In this document: positions 10,399 to 19,671 of the stretch, piece by piece | Position numbering within the stretch: the stretch's first letter is position 1 | Layout of the letters: each line of letters starts with the position of its first letter | Assembly: GCA_910586615.1 (NCBI GenBank) | Contig: CAJUJP010000006.1 | Coordinates: 54,542 to 118,541 of the forward strand | DNA from: an uncultured Lachnospiraceae bacterium | GTDB taxonomy: Bacteria; Bacillota; Clostridia; Lachnospirales; Lachnospiraceae | Length of the DNA stretch: 64,000 nt | Direction of reading: 5' to 3' | The notes under the pieces: model-generated | What the model saw: only the letters and a program-made list of their open reading frames with translations | What the model was told of the DNA's origin: nothing | The model's database searches: none | Made by a program: the position numbers and the translations under genes

Positions 10399-11598
10399 AT
10401 GAATGTACTGGTTATTAACTGTGGTTCTTCTTCGTTGAAGTATCAGTTGATCAACAGCGAATCTGAAGAGGTACTGGCAAAGGGGTTGTGTGAGAGAATC
10501 GGAATTGACGGCAGCGCCATTGTGCATCAGCCGGCGGGCGGTGAGAAGGTGCGGACGGAAGCGCCCATGCCGGATCATACGGCGGCGGTGAAGCTTGTGA
10601 TTGAGAAGCTGACGGATGCACAGGTGGGTGTGATTAAGTCTCTTGATGAGATCGATGCGGTGGGACACCGTATCGTGCATGGCGGGGAGAAGTTTGCCAC
10701 CTCTGTTGTGTTAAATGACGAGGTGCTGGCGGCGATCGAGCAGTGTAATGATCTGGCACCGCTGCACAATCCGGCGAATCTGATCGGAATCAACTCCTGC
10801 AAGGAGATTATGCCGGATGTGCCGATGGTCGGCGTATTTGACACGGCGTTTCACCAGACTATGCCGAAGAAAGCATATCTGTACGGTCTGCCGTTATCCT
10901 ATTACGAGAAGTATAAAGTACGCCGTTACGGTTTCCACGGTACGAGCCATGATTTCGTGTCGAAGCGTGCCGCAGAGATTCTGGGAAAAGATATCAGAGA
11001 CTTGAAAATCATCGTATGTCATCTTGGCAACGGCGCTTCGGTGTCTGCCGTAAAATATGGAGAGTCTGTGGATACTTCCATGGGACTGACACCGTTGGAG
11101 GGACTGATCATGGGCACCCGCTCAGGAGATTTAGACCCGGCGATCATCACTTTTATTGCGGAAAAAGAAGGAATCAGCGCGGCGCAGGTGATTGATATCT
11201 GCAATAAGAAATCTGGTGTTCTGGGCTTATCAGACGGTGTTTCCAGTGACTTCAGGGATCTGGCTGAGGCGAAGGCACAGGGAAATGAGGCGGCCAAGAC
11301 AGCGCTTGAGACATATGCTTACCGCGTAGGTAAGTATATCGGTGCATACGCGGCGGCAATGAACGGTGTGGATGCGGTTGTATTTACCGCAGGCGTGGGA
11401 GAGAACAATGCAGAGGTGCGGGCACAGATCGGAGAATATATCGGTTTTCTCGGAGCAAATATTGACGCGGAGAAGAATAAACTGCGCGGAGAAGAGGTAA
11501 TACTCTCTGATGAAGACGCTAAGGTGACCGTTATGGTGATTCCGACCAACGAAGAACTTGCTATTGCAAGAGAGACCGTGCGTCTGGTACAGGCATAA
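10399..11598 (+). CDS. ackA: Acetate kinase
   Basis: Converts acetyl phosphate and ADP to acetate and ATP, the last step of fermentative acetate formation. The protein is 399 aa, the usual length. Family motifs: N-terminal [22 protein letters not shown], the FDTAFH segment, the [12 protein letters not shown] loop, [10 protein letters not shown] and C-terminal FTAGVGENN. The start at 10399 is preferred over an upstream in-frame ATG at 10360 because it follows GGGGAGG at 7-8 bases and gives the canonical N-terminus. No phosphotransacetylase gene lies beside it in this window. Confidence 0.97.
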   Translation: MNVLVINCGSSSLKYQLINSESEEVLAKGLCERIGIDGSAIVHQPAGGEKVRTEAPMPDHTAAVKLVIEKLTDAQVGVIKSLDEIDAVGHRIVHGGEKFATSVVLNDEVLAAIEQCNDLAPLHNPANLIGINSCKEIMPDVPMVGVFDTAFHQTMPKKAYLYGLPLSYYEKYKVRRYGFHGTSHDFVSKRAAEILGKDIRDLKIIVCHLGNGASVSAVKYGESVDTSMGLTPLEGLIMGTRSGDLDPAIITFIAEKEGISAAQVIDICNKKSGVLGLSDGVSSDFRDLAEAKAQGNEAAKTALETYAYRVGKYIGAYAAAMNGVDAVVFTAGVGENNAEVRAQIGEYIGFLGANIDAEKNKLRGEEVILSDEDAKVTVMVIPTNEELAIARETVRLVQA

Positions 11599-11670
11599 AG
11601 CAGTATCCGGGATTGTTTTTCAGACAATGGACGGCGACGGGCTGTATGAAATAAGCGGGAAGGAGAACCT

Positions 11671-12108
11671 ATGGGCAGACGCAGACAAAAAAAGAAAAAA
11701 GGCATAGGAATGATCGTATTTTTAAGCCTTGTAATTGTAATATGTATCCTTGTGATCATCGGGATTCTGCGAGGCACATTTACCGATGGCATTAAGTCTG
11801 CGGTGACGAAAAAAGTGACCGAACAGGTTATGGAGAAGGCTGTCCAGAAGGCGCTGGAGAGCACAGGTGACCCCCAGGCCGCCGCTAAGGCGAAAGAAAT
11901 CGTCGATACCATGGACGAGAGCGACAAGGAAGCGGCGCAGGAAATCATCGGGAAATATGCCGACAGCGAGACGCTGTCCGATGTTATGGATCTTGTGGGA
12001 GACGGAATCAACAGTGAGACCGTTTCACAGGTGAAAGACTATCTGCAGGAAACCGTATCCGAGGAGGATATAGAAAAACTGCAGGAACTGTATGAGAAAT
12101 ACAAATAG
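11671..12108 (+). CDS. Small membrane-anchored protein of unknown function
   Basis: 145 aa. A very basic N-terminus (GRRRQKKKK) precedes one membrane segment at about residues 14-33, then an acidic, helix-rich outside or cytosolic domain. There are no Cys residues and no recognised motif. The basic side before the helix suggests an N-in orientation with the helical tail outside. The start follows AAGGAG at good spacing. It lies 72 bp after ackA on the same strand and could be co-transcribed. Function not recognised. Confidence 0.7.
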   Translation: MGRRRQKKKKGIGMIVFLSLVIVICILVIIGILRGTFTDGIKSAVTKKVTEQVMEKAVQKALESTGDPQAAAKAKEIVDTMDESDKEAAQEIIGKYADSETLSDVMDLVGDGINSETVSQVKDYLQETVSEEDIEKLQELYEKYK

Positions 12109-12413
12109 AAAAGGCGTTGGTTATACGGGGCTGTTATATGACGGAAGGATGTGAGAATCCTTCGGTTGTATGACGGCTCCTTTGTTTTGCGACAGTGAAG
12201 CCGAAGGCTGAACTGTTACGTAACAAGGATTTTCCGGAAATAAAAGGTTGACAATCGTATACCTTGCGTGTAAGATGAACAAAAAGGGTAAACGAATGTA
12301 TACCAAAATATGCCAATACATAGAACTTCAATAAAACAGGCATTTCCTACACGGGTGAAACGGGCACGGCAAGGCAGGAAATGATGGGCGGAGAAAGGGA
12401 CAGGTGGGAATAT
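12109..12413 (+). promoter_or_regulatory. Intergenic region with BlaI-type promoter and palindromes
   Basis: No gene is seen. It holds hairpins near 12150-12175 and 12188-12215, a perfect 12-bp palindrome TGTTACGTAACA at 12214-12225, and a textbook promoter: TTGACA at 12248-12253, 17-base spacer, TAAGAT at 12271-12276. GTATAC occurs at 12258-12263, inside the spacer, and again at 12298-12303, 40 bp apart. These are plausible operator sites for the regulator encoded just downstream. The predicted leader before the start at 12414 is about 130 bases. Confidence 0.6.
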
Positions 12414-12794
12414 ATGGTGAATTTATCGGACGGTGAGTGGAAGATCATGAATGTGCTCTGGGAAAAAGAACGGGGCACGATTACGGAACTGACGGCGGCA
12501 TTGCAGGAGGAAACGGGCTGGGACAAGCATATTATCATTACCATGTTAAACCGCATGGAAAAAAAGGGAGCCATTGCTTACAAAAAAGAAGGCCGGGCAA
12601 AAATGTTTTACCCCATTGTACCCCGGGGGAAAGTTTCCATGCAGGAGACAAGAGGCTTTTTGCAGAAGGTATTCAGGGGCAGTCTGGGCATGATGGTTAA
12701 TGCCATGGTGGAGGATCAGGCATTGTCGGGAGAAGAAATACAGGAACTGTATGATATTCTGGAACAGGCAAAGGGCCGGAAAAATGATCCGTGA
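12414..12794 (+). CDS. BlaI/MecI/CopY-family transcriptional repressor
   Basis: A winged-helix repressor of about 126 aa. The family opening LSDGEWKIMNVLWE is followed by the recognition-helix region WDKHIIITMLNRMEKKGAI and a C-terminal dimerisation helix bundle. In BlaI/MecI proteins the partner membrane protease triggers cleavage and derepression. It sits 62 bp upstream of a BlaR1-like gene, the classic arrangement. The ATG at 12414 has AGGTGGG at close spacing; an in-frame ATG at 12381 has a weaker site. No beta-lactamase or PBP gene is adjacent, so the inducing signal is unknown. Confidence 0.9.
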   Translation: MVNLSDGEWKIMNVLWEKERGTITELTAALQEETGWDKHIIITMLNRMEKKGAIAYKKEGRAKMFYPIVPRGKVSMQETRGFLQKVFRGSLGMMVNAMVEDQALSGEEIQELYDILEQAKGRKNDP

Positions 12795-12825
12795 CAGGGA
12801 AAAGTAAAAGATAAGGGTTAAGAGA

Positions 12826-12844
12826 GATTCTGCAGAGCAGAATC
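12826..12844 (+). promoter_or_regulatory. Perfect inverted repeat just before the blaR1-like ribosome site
   Basis: GATTCTGC-AGA-GCAGAATC forms an 8-bp perfect stem with a 3-base loop. It ends directly before GTGGAGG, the ribosome site of the next gene. It may be an RNA hairpin that tunes translation of the sensor or a DNA operator; the sequence alone cannot decide. Confidence 0.5.
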
Positions 12845-12856
12845 GTGGAGGTAAAA

Positions 12857-15139
12857 ATGAAAGAGATTATGATCACTTCTTCAGTTTTGATACTGTGCAT
12901 TATGCTGATCCGGGTTATTTTCAAGGGAAAAATCAGCAGCAGGCTTCAGTATGCACTGTGGCTTCTTGCAGCGCTGCGCCTTGTGATTCCTTTTTCGGCA
13001 CAGATCAGTATGCCTGTCGGATCTATAGAAGACTTCCGGGTTATGGATCTGGTGGAACTGATGGAGGCAAGGGTGGGGGATCCATCGGAATTACTTGAGC
13101 GTCCTGTCAGCTTTACAATGTCTTTAGAAGGCGGCTTTGGAGATATGATGGCGGAATGGCTGTCGGGAAAGGGTGGGGATTCAGATGTCGCCCGGCAGGC
13201 TGACGGGCCTACCAGCGTTTTTCTGGCAGGAAGGATAGGAGCGGGCTGGATCGATGTGTTCCGGGGATTATGGATCGGTGGTATGGTGCTGGCGGCAGCA
13301 TGGATGCTTGCCACGAATTTTTTCTTTTGGCGCAGGCTGCATAAAGGGAGAAGAGAGTTTGTGCCTGCCGGCGGATCCGGAGATAAAGCTGAACATGAAA
13401 GCACATGCATGGACAAAAAAACAGGAACCGGAAAGAATGAAAAAAGATCCGTGAAGATTTATGTTGTGGATGAACTTGCATCGCCCTGTTTATATGGGTT
13501 TCCGGGAAGGGAAGCAATATATCTGACGCCGGATGCGGCTGAGGATGAAAAACGGATGCGGCATGTGCTGACCCATGAAATGTGCCACAGGAAACACGGG
13601 GACAGTTTCTGGTCGATTCTCCGCAGCGTTCTGGTGGTGGTGTATTGGGTAAATCCGCTTGTCTGGGCGGCGGCGTTTTTGTCTAAAAGAGACTGTGAAC
13701 TTGCCTGTGACGAGGCGGCCCTTATGCTGCTGGGTGAGGATCAGAGAATTCCCTACGGTGAGACACTTCTTTCCATTATTACAAAGAAGAGCAGGCTGTC
13801 TGATCTTGCCTGTACGGCGACGACGATGACGGGCAGCGGCAGGAGTGTAAAGGAAAGGATCAGGTTTATTGCCGAAAAGCCCAGAGTTCTGGGTGCGGCA
13901 GTGGTGGCTGCACTGCTTCTTGTTCTGGTTGTTTCAGTGATGGTATTTACGAAGAATCCACGTTTAAGCGGCGGTACATGGGAAGAAGGGGATGCGGTGG
14001 TCATTTCCGGTGAGTTGATGGTCAGACTGCCTGAAACCATAGCCGGAATCAGCGGATATCATATTGAGGAGAACAGCGGGGATATTCTGGTTTATCAGGT
14101 CAGCTCCGGCAGAGAGGCGGGCAGATTCCGGGCACTTTCATTTGGAGAAGCCGTGGTGCTGGCGGAAGAGGGAAGGGAGATTGTGCCACTGGGCAGTTAC
14201 GGACGAAATCCTTATCTCCGGCAGTATCTGGGACTGCTGAACGAAGATGCATCTGTGGAGGTGACAGAGCACAATTATTTACCAGATGAAGCCATCGGGC
14301 ATACTTATATACCTGGCGGTGCGGAAGGCAGTGCAGCGGGTATGGACAGCAATAGCAATAGGGAAGAGCCTGATGTCATGGAAGATGACACCACATATGT
14401 TCTGGAGGGCAGCGTAGAGTATCTTCCCGATGAAGAAATCGTCACGGTCGGGATTCCGGCAGCCGGTTCCTCTGAACTGTGCTATATATATGTGAAAGCA
14501 GATGATACCAGGGTAAAAGAAGCTGATCTGGATGAAATGGAGTACATCAACCGCGAATTAGAGGCGGTAGTAAATCAGGCGGTGATTGTCAGTGCGGACC
14601 GGGAGGTCGGAGAGAAGACTTTTACCGACCTTGCAAAGAACAGAACCGCGTATCTTGGTGACGCTTCAAAGGTTTCCGCGCTGGTAAACGCGCTGCCTCA
14701 GCCGGAGGGACTGGCGTATACAGGAATAGAGCTTCACACAGATTCAGATACGGAACTTGCTCTGGATATTTTATATGAAATGACAGCGGGGCGCTGGGAG
14801 GATGTAGATGAGGAACTGATGCATGTAAATGCAGTTATGCTTTTTGCCACCATTGGGAATCTGGAAAAGTGTAATTTCAGGATAGAGGGAGATCAGGGCG
14901 AGATCAAGGCAGAAGTCAACAGTCAAAGCAGCGGCAGTCCGGCATCGAAAGAGATGGAAGCGGGTATGCTTGGACATTATGAAGTTATGAGCATTGAAAG
15001 CATCAGTTTTGAAAGAACAGATCTGGAAAAGAAATGGGGGGAGCTTTGGAACGGGGATGCACAAGCAGAGGAGAATGTGTTAACAGAGCAGTTAAAAAGC
15101 CTTTATGCCCAGGCCGTTGCAGACTCAGGCATGGACTGA
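12857..15139 (+). CDS. BlaR1/MecR1-like M56 membrane metalloprotease sensor
   Basis: 760 aa. N-terminal membrane helices (about 1-45 and near 145-165) surround an M56 peptidase domain. The zinc motif is H-E-M-C-H in LTHEMCHRKHGD, followed by the YWVNPLVW helix and the third ligand region CELACDEAAL. A further membrane helix (near residues 345-365) leads to a long outside domain. That domain is not a penicillin-binding SxxK domain; its end (TAYLGDASKVSALVNALP..) resembles DUF4825. The family senses an outside signal and inactivates the BlaI-type repressor. The ATG at 12857 follows GTGGAGG. Confidence 0.88.
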   Translation: MKEIMITSSVLILCIMLIRVIFKGKISSRLQYALWLLAALRLVIPFSAQISMPVGSIEDFRVMDLVELMEARVGDPSELLERPVSFTMSLEGGFGDMMAEWLSGKGGDSDVARQADGPTSVFLAGRIGAGWIDVFRGLWIGGMVLAAAWMLATNFFFWRRLHKGRREFVPAGGSGDKAEHESTCMDKKTGTGKNEKRSVKIYVVDELASPCLYGFPGREAIYLTPDAAEDEKRMRHVLTHEMCHRKHGDSFWSILRSVLVVVYWVNPLVWAAAFLSKRDCELACDEAALMLLGEDQRIPYGETLLSIITKKSRLSDLACTATTMTGSGRSVKERIRFIAEKPRVLGAAVVAALLLVLVVSVMVFTKNPRLSGGTWEEGDAVVISGELMVRLPETIAGISGYHIEENSGDILVYQVSSGREAGRFRALSFGEAVVLAEEGREIVPLGSYGRNPYLRQYLGLLNEDASVEVTEHNYLPDEAIGHTYIPGGAEGSAAGMDSNSNREEPDVMEDDTTYVLEGSVEYLPDEEIVTVGIPAAGSSELCYIYVKADDTRVKEADLDEMEYINRELEAVVNQAVIVSADREVGEKTFTDLAKNRTAYLGDASKVSALVNALPQPEGLAYTGIELHTDSDTELALDILYEMTAGRWEDVDEELMHVNAVMLFATIGNLEKCNFRIEGDQGEIKAEVNSQSSGSPASKEMEAGMLGHYEVMSIESISFERTDLEKKWGELWNGDAQAEENVLTEQLKSLYAQAVADSGMD

Positions 15140-15238
15140 AAACTGTTGGATAAAATGTGGTGTCTTAAAATTTCTTTAAAAAAAATTAAGAATTATGAAA
15201 CCTTTTCTTAACATATGCACTCTAATATATAAAGAGGA

Positions 15239-15261
15239 GTGTACTACTTGTGATAGTACAC
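15239..15261. promoter_or_regulatory. Inverted repeat upstream of the amidase gene
   Basis: GTGTACTA-7 bases-TAGTACAC, perfect 8-bp arms, in a 266-bp gap. An AT-rich promoter-like segment (TTCTTA, then TAATATATAAA near 15222-15232) lies just upstream. The TACTA/TAGTA content resembles BlaI-type operators, and a BlaI-type repressor is encoded 2.5 kb upstream, so this may be one of its targets. No gene is supported in 15140-15405. Confidence 0.45.
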
Positions 15262-15405
15262 AAATGTTGTTTTCACGCGAAACGCAGGAATGTGATAACC
15301 GGACTGCAGCGAAGCCGAAAGTTTCATGCTGTAAAACCGGCGGCGTGGCGGACAGTCATTCATCTTTATACGGAAGCGCTATCACGACAAAAGAGGGGAA
15401 AAGAA

Positions 15406-16452
15406 GTGGGACAGGCACAAAGAAAAAGACAGCAGGGTATGCAGTACAGAGATGTGGAACTATGGGAGCTGTATGAGGGCAGACGTGAGAGAGACCGTGG
15501 CAGCAGGAGAAGAAGCAGTCATACAGGAAACAACAGGCCGGCGGATAAAGAGCTGAACATTATGCTGTATGAGGAGAGCAGACCGGCCAGAGGCGGAGGC
15601 AGGAACAGTCAGGCACGAAACAGGAGTCCGCGGCCTGTACGGGAACTGCAGATACAGGATACCGGCCGGCGGCGGGGAGCGGGTCCGGGACAGCGGACAG
15701 GCGCACAGACGATTTACAGAGGCAGTGCGCGGCCGGTACAGTCGCTGAGACGGCGGCGCGCCAGAAAGAGAAAGGTGTATCTGGCAAGAACTTTTATTGT
15801 GACGATGATGGTGCTTGCCCTTGTGCTGATCTACATGATGACAGGGCAGATCTACCGCCAGATTCATGAGCGCAAGGACAATAAGCGGAAGCCGGTTATT
15901 TCAGAAAAGATCGTGAAGGAGCAGGATGCACCTTCGGTGATGCGGCCGGCGCTGACGGAAGACTTTCTGGAAATTAATGATTTTTCCCGGCCGGGGACAG
16001 AACTTACAAAGATCAACAATATCTTTGTCCATTATACGGCGAATCCGGGCACGTCGGCGGCACAGAACAGAAGCTATTTTGCCAATCTGGCGTTGACACA
16101 GGAGCGGTCGGCAAGTGCGCATCTTATTATCGGATATGAGGGAGAAATCATCCAGTGCATTCCTTTTGACGAGCAGGCTTACGCAGTTATGACACGCAAC
16201 GAAGATTCCATCTCCATAGAATGCTGCTATGTGGATGCGGACGGTTCTTTTACACAGGAAACTTATGATTCACTGGTACATACACTGGCATGGCTGACGG
16301 ATCAGTATGATCTGTCTACTCAGGATATTATGCGGCACTATGACTGCGGCGGCAAGAAGTGCCCTGTATATTATGTGGAACATGAGGATGCATGGAACAG
16401 GCTTTTGGAGGACGTGGAAGCATACCGGCAGACTTGCATGAAAAAACATTAA
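15406..16452 (+). CDS. Membrane-anchored N-acetylmuramoyl-L-alanine amidase (Amidase_2 type)
   Basis: About 348 aa. A long, Arg-rich, disordered cytosolic N-terminus is followed by one membrane helix (TFIVTMMVLALVLIYMM) and an outside Amidase_2/PGRP-like domain in the C-terminal half. Likely zinc ligands are His in IFVHYTANPG and His/Cys in the MRHYDCGGKKCP segment; SAHLIIGYEGEI is a second family block. The predicted role is cleaving the amide bond between MurNAc and the stem peptide during wall remodelling. The GTG at 15406 is chosen because AGAGGGGAAA precedes it; the frame stays open upstream to 15250 but without a ribosome site. Confidence 0.85.
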   Translation: MGQAQRKRQQGMQYRDVELWELYEGRRERDRGSRRRSSHTGNNRPADKELNIMLYEESRPARGGGRNSQARNRSPRPVRELQIQDTGRRRGAGPGQRTGAQTIYRGSARPVQSLRRRRARKRKVYLARTFIVTMMVLALVLIYMMTGQIYRQIHERKDNKRKPVISEKIVKEQDAPSVMRPALTEDFLEINDFSRPGTELTKINNIFVHYTANPGTSAAQNRSYFANLALTQERSASAHLIIGYEGEIIQCIPFDEQAYAVMTRNEDSISIECCYVDADGSFTQETYDSLVHTLAWLTDQYDLSTQDIMRHYDCGGKKCPVYYVEHEDAWNRLLEDVEAYRQTCMKKH

Positions 16453-16529
16453 CCAACTCTAAGGCAGCAAAGAACGCAGCCTAAGAGTTGCTAAATGTTT
16501 AAGAGAATGCCGAAAAACAGGCATTTTCC
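16445..16529. repeat. Composite hairpin repeat, copy C
   Basis: Overlaps the amidase stop region. Hairpin one pairs 16445-16465 with 16479-16499 (AACATT..AACTCTAAGGC/GCCTAAGAGTT..AATGTT). Hairpin two (16505-16529) pairs GAATGCC with GGCATT around a CGAAAAACA-like loop. Same architecture and partly the same sequence as the copies at 8150, 10123 and 30505. Confidence 0.6.
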
Positions 16530-16557
16530 GCACTGATTTATAAAATGAAGAGAGATC

Positions 16558-16587
16558 GGGAGCAGGCTTAAGTCGGCTCCCTGTTTT
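16558..16587 (+). terminator. Rho-independent terminator after the amidase gene
   Basis: GGGAGC (16558-16563) pairs with GCTCCC (16576-16581), followed by TGTTTT. Confidence 0.7.
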
Positions 16588-16703
16588 AATGAAATATGCT
16601 GATGAAATATATAAAAAAACATGGAAAGAACGTGCTGTTGATGATACAATAGATATAATTATAAGAACAAGCCATACAGGGGCGGAAGGACGGTGAAGCG
16701 CAT

Positions 16704-17120
16704 ATGGAAGACAGGAATAAGGAAACTATTTTTGATCAGACAGGCGAATCGGCTGGCAGGAAGCATATCCTGATCGTGGATGATGATCTGAATATGTTAA
16801 AGACGCTTCGCTACTATTTGCAGGATACATATAAGGTGACAGTGATCAATTCCGGAAAAGTTGCAGTAGATTTTCTGCTAAAATTTACGCCGGATCTGAT
16901 CCTTCTGGATTATATGATGCCTATGTTTAACGGTGCGGCCGTTCTCAAGATCATTAAGAGCCGTGAGGCCACCAGAGACATTCCGGTTTATTTCCTGACG
17001 GGTCAGACGGACAGAGACACAGTGGTGGAATGTCTCGCTCTGAAGCCGGCCGGCTATATTGTCAAACCGGTAGCTAAGGATGCGCTGCTTGCGAAGATGA
17101 AAGAAGCGTTCGGCGAATGA
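16704..17120 (+). CDS. Stand-alone receiver-domain response regulator
   Basis: 138 aa consisting of a ~20-residue leader and one receiver domain. The acidic triad DDD is at residues 26-28, the phospho-acceptor is D69 in LILLDYMMP, a Thr lies in YFLTGQ and the conserved Lys is in IVKPV. There is no output domain, so it probably works as a phospho-relay or protein-interaction switch. It lies 115 bp upstream of a hybrid histidine kinase with its own receiver and HPt, which suggests one multi-step relay. Confidence 0.9.
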   Translation: MEDRNKETIFDQTGESAGRKHILIVDDDLNMLKTLRYYLQDTYKVTVINSGKVAVDFLLKFTPDLILLDYMMPMFNGAAVLKIIKSREATRDIPVYFLTGQTDRDTVVECLALKPAGYIVKPVAKDALLAKMKEAFGE

Positions 17121-17165
17121 TCAGGGAATGGTAAGGTTCAGAACCCGGCTGGTAAGAAGGGAGCA

Positions 17166-17198
17166 GGCTTCACGCACGGAGCAGAGGTGCGTGAAGCC
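17166..17198 (+). promoter_or_regulatory. 12-bp-stem hairpin between receiver gene and hybrid kinase gene
   Basis: GGCTTCACGCAC (17166-17177) pairs perfectly with GTGCGTGAAGCC (17187-17198) around a 9-base loop. No T-run follows, so it is more likely an RNA-stability or attenuation element than a full terminator. Confidence 0.55.
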
Positions 17199-17235
17199 AT
17201 AGGGTAAATTGCTGCCGGGTTTTAGAGGGTTTGCT

Positions 17236-19668
17236 ATGTGGGGAAATAAAAATGCGAAAGTTCCAAAGTACTTATTTGGGGCTTTTTGTTTCTATTTATT
17301 ATATTTTATATCAATTATCATCTATCTTGACATGGATCTGAGATGGATCGGGGTGCCGGCCGGGAGTTTTATCTTAAGCCTGTTTATCCTTTGGAAATTT
17401 GACAGCAGGATAGAAATTCAGGCGTATACAATTTCGGTCTTTACTTTCATCAATATTTTTGCATACAGTGTTTTGTTTGATGAATTTACAGAGGCATTTA
17501 CCGTATTTTGTGCGGCTGTCTGCCTGCTTTCTTTTTACCATGTTGTCAAAGCAAATTATATGCTGCTGGGGCTTAGCACGGTTTATATTCTGTATGGGCT
17601 GATCTGGCAGGGAAAATGGCAGAATTTTCTGATGCATGACAGTTCCATTGCCATTACGATCCGTATTGTCAGCGTTTATCTGGTGCAGATCATTCTCATC
17701 ATGATGATCCGCCGGCAGCAGGCGATGCAGTGCCTGGTGGAACTGAAAGCGGAGGAAGCGGAGGCCGCGGCACAGGCGAAGGAAGATTTTCTTGCCAACA
17801 TGAGCCATGAGATCAGAACTCCCATGAATGCCATCACGGGCATGGTGGAACTGGCGCTGCGCAATGACGCGCTGTCGAATCAGGACAAGGAGTATCTCTA
17901 CAATATCCGGATGGCGGGAGAGGATCTGCTGGCCATCATCGACGATATTCTGGATGTCACAAAGATAGATTCCGGTACACTTGAGATCACGGAGGAGGAA
18001 TACGAGATTACTTCCATCATACATGACGTGGTGAATGTGATTCAGGTCATGCTGGGAGAGAAGCAGGTGGTGCTGCAGGTGGATGTGCATCCGGACATTC
18101 CGGCGCGTCTGAAGGGGGACGGCGTGCGGATTAAGCAGATCATTCTGAACCTGCTTGGCAATGCTGCCAAATATACGGAGAAAGGCAGTATTCATTTGAC
18201 GGTTGAGTCTGTGCCTTTCGACGGAGACTGCAGCCGGATGGATCTGAAGGTCACTGTGACGGATACGGGAATCGGAATGTCCGAGGAGCAGCTGGAGAAT
18301 CTGTTTACCAAATTTAGCCAGGGGGACAGCAGCCGGAACCGTAACAACGGCGGAAGCGGGCTGGGTCTTGCTATATCCAAGCGGCTGATCGAATTGATGG
18401 GCGGCGCTCTCTGGGTAAAAAGCGTTTTAGGTGAAGGATCGGAGTTTGTGTTTACAGTCAGGCAGGAAGTAATCGATGCAAGGCCCTGTATCGACACGGA
18501 TCCCCAGATCGTAAAACAGCCCGCTGTGAAGAAGGAAAACCAGGCTGCAGATCGTGAGAACCGTAAGAAAGAGGGACGTCAGACTACCTTCACGGCCCCT
18601 GACGCAAGGATTCTGCTGGTGGATGACAACAAGGTCAACATTAAGGTGGCAGAAGGGCTGCTACGGCCTTACAAGATGTGTATCGAGACGGCCTGCAGCG
18701 GTATACAGGCCATTGAAATGGTGCATGACCGTATCTATGATCTGGTTTTCATGGATCATATGATGCCGGAGATGGATGGTGTGGAAACCACGAAGGTCAT
18801 TCGAGGGCTGCCGGGAGAGCGGTTCCGCAGTATGCCGATCATTGCCTTGTCGGCAAATGCGGTTCGGGGAGCCAAAGAACTGTTTGTAGAGGCGGGCATG
18901 AATGATTTTGTGGCCAAGCCCATTGAAATGCGGATCATGGACAGAACACTGCGCAGGTGGCTGCCGGAACATAAAGTCATTTCCAACAAAAATGCTGCCG
19001 CAACAGGGACTAAGGAAGAAGATACGCCTGACTCAAAAGTCAATCCGCTGCGATGGCAGATGGAAGGCATTGATGTGATGGTGGGGATGAAATATTCCGG
19101 TGAAGATGCAGAACTTTACAGAGAAGTGCTTTCCGATTACATGGATACCATAGAGGAGAAGGCAGATCTGATCGAACGCGCGGCGGCGGAGGGAGATCTG
19201 GAAACTTATACCATTGAAGTACATTCCCTGAAAAGCACATCCAGGTCCATCGGTGCCATGGAACTGTCGGAGCTGGCAAAGGATCTGGAAGAAAGTGGTA
19301 AAAACGGCACCTGGGGAACGATCATTGCAAGGACACCGGCGCTGCTTTCCATGTATCGCGGGCTGTATCATGTGATCATGCCCTATCATACCGTGAAGGA
19401 AGAGGAAGTGCAGGAAAAGAAGCCTGTTGACGAAAAAGAGATCATGGAACTGCTGGGACAGCTTCTGGAAGCCATGAATATGTATGATGCCATGAGCGGC
19501 GAGGAGATCACGGCAAAGCTTTCCGGGTATGACTTAGAGGATCCGTGGGCAGGTTATATGCAGGAAGTGTCGGAGGCAATGGCACGGTTTGATTATGATG
19601 CCTGTAAAGAGAAGGCAGGCTTATGGCGCGGTGAATGGAAGGAAAACATGCGGAAGGCGGCTGATTGA
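17236..19668 (+). CDS. Hybrid sensor histidine kinase with receiver and HPt domains
   Basis: 810 aa. Five or six membrane helices fill about residues 1-160 with no large outside loop. A HisKA domain follows (ANMSHEIRTPMN, phospho-acceptor H191), then a HATPase with N-box (NLLGNAAKYTEKG) and G-boxes (DTGIGM; GSGLGLAISKRL). The receiver domain has D507 in LVFMDHMMPEMDG, and the HPt domain carries H663 in EVHSLKSTSRSIG. The layout is BarA/ArcB-like. The ATG at 17236 has AGAGGG before it; an in-frame TTG at 17209 is less likely. It lies 3 bp from the AraC gene, so both are probably one operon. The ligand is unknown. Confidence 0.93.
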   Translation: MWGNKNAKVPKYLFGAFCFYLLYFISIIIYLDMDLRWIGVPAGSFILSLFILWKFDSRIEIQAYTISVFTFINIFAYSVLFDEFTEAFTVFCAAVCLLSFYHVVKANYMLLGLSTVYILYGLIWQGKWQNFLMHDSSIAITIRIVSVYLVQIILIMMIRRQQAMQCLVELKAEEAEAAAQAKEDFLANMSHEIRTPMNAITGMVELALRNDALSNQDKEYLYNIRMAGEDLLAIIDDILDVTKIDSGTLEITEEEYEITSIIHDVVNVIQVMLGEKQVVLQVDVHPDIPARLKGDGVRIKQIILNLLGNAAKYTEKGSIHLTVESVPFDGDCSRMDLKVTVTDTGIGMSEEQLENLFTKFSQGDSSRNRNNGGSGLGLAISKRLIELMGGALWVKSVLGEGSEFVFTVRQEVIDARPCIDTDPQIVKQPAVKKENQAADRENRKKEGRQTTFTAPDARILLVDDNKVNIKVAEGLLRPYKMCIETACSGIQAIEMVHDRIYDLVFMDHMMPEMDGVETTKVIRGLPGERFRSMPIIALSANAVRGAKELFVEAGMNDFVAKPIEMRIMDRTLRRWLPEHKVISNKNAAATGTKEEDTPDSKVNPLRWQMEGIDVMVGMKYSGEDAELYREVLSDYMDTIEEKADLIERAAAEGDLETYTIEVHSLKSTSRSIGAMELSELAKDLEESGKNGTWGTIIARTPALLSMYRGLYHVIMPYHTVKEEEVQEKKPVDEKEIMELLGQLLEAMNMYDAMSGEEITAKLSGYDLEDPWAGYMQEVSEAMARFDYDACKEKAGLWRGEWKENMRKAAD

Positions 19669-19671
19669 TCA

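Noticed and set aside
12414..15139. A beta-lactam resistance cassette
   Set aside because: Only the regulator and sensor are present; the sensor lacks a penicillin-binding domain and no beta-lactamase or PBP2a gene is adjacent.
15195..15476. 93-codon frame before the amidase
   Set aside because: Overlaps the inverted repeat and the amidase start in another frame, with no family signal.
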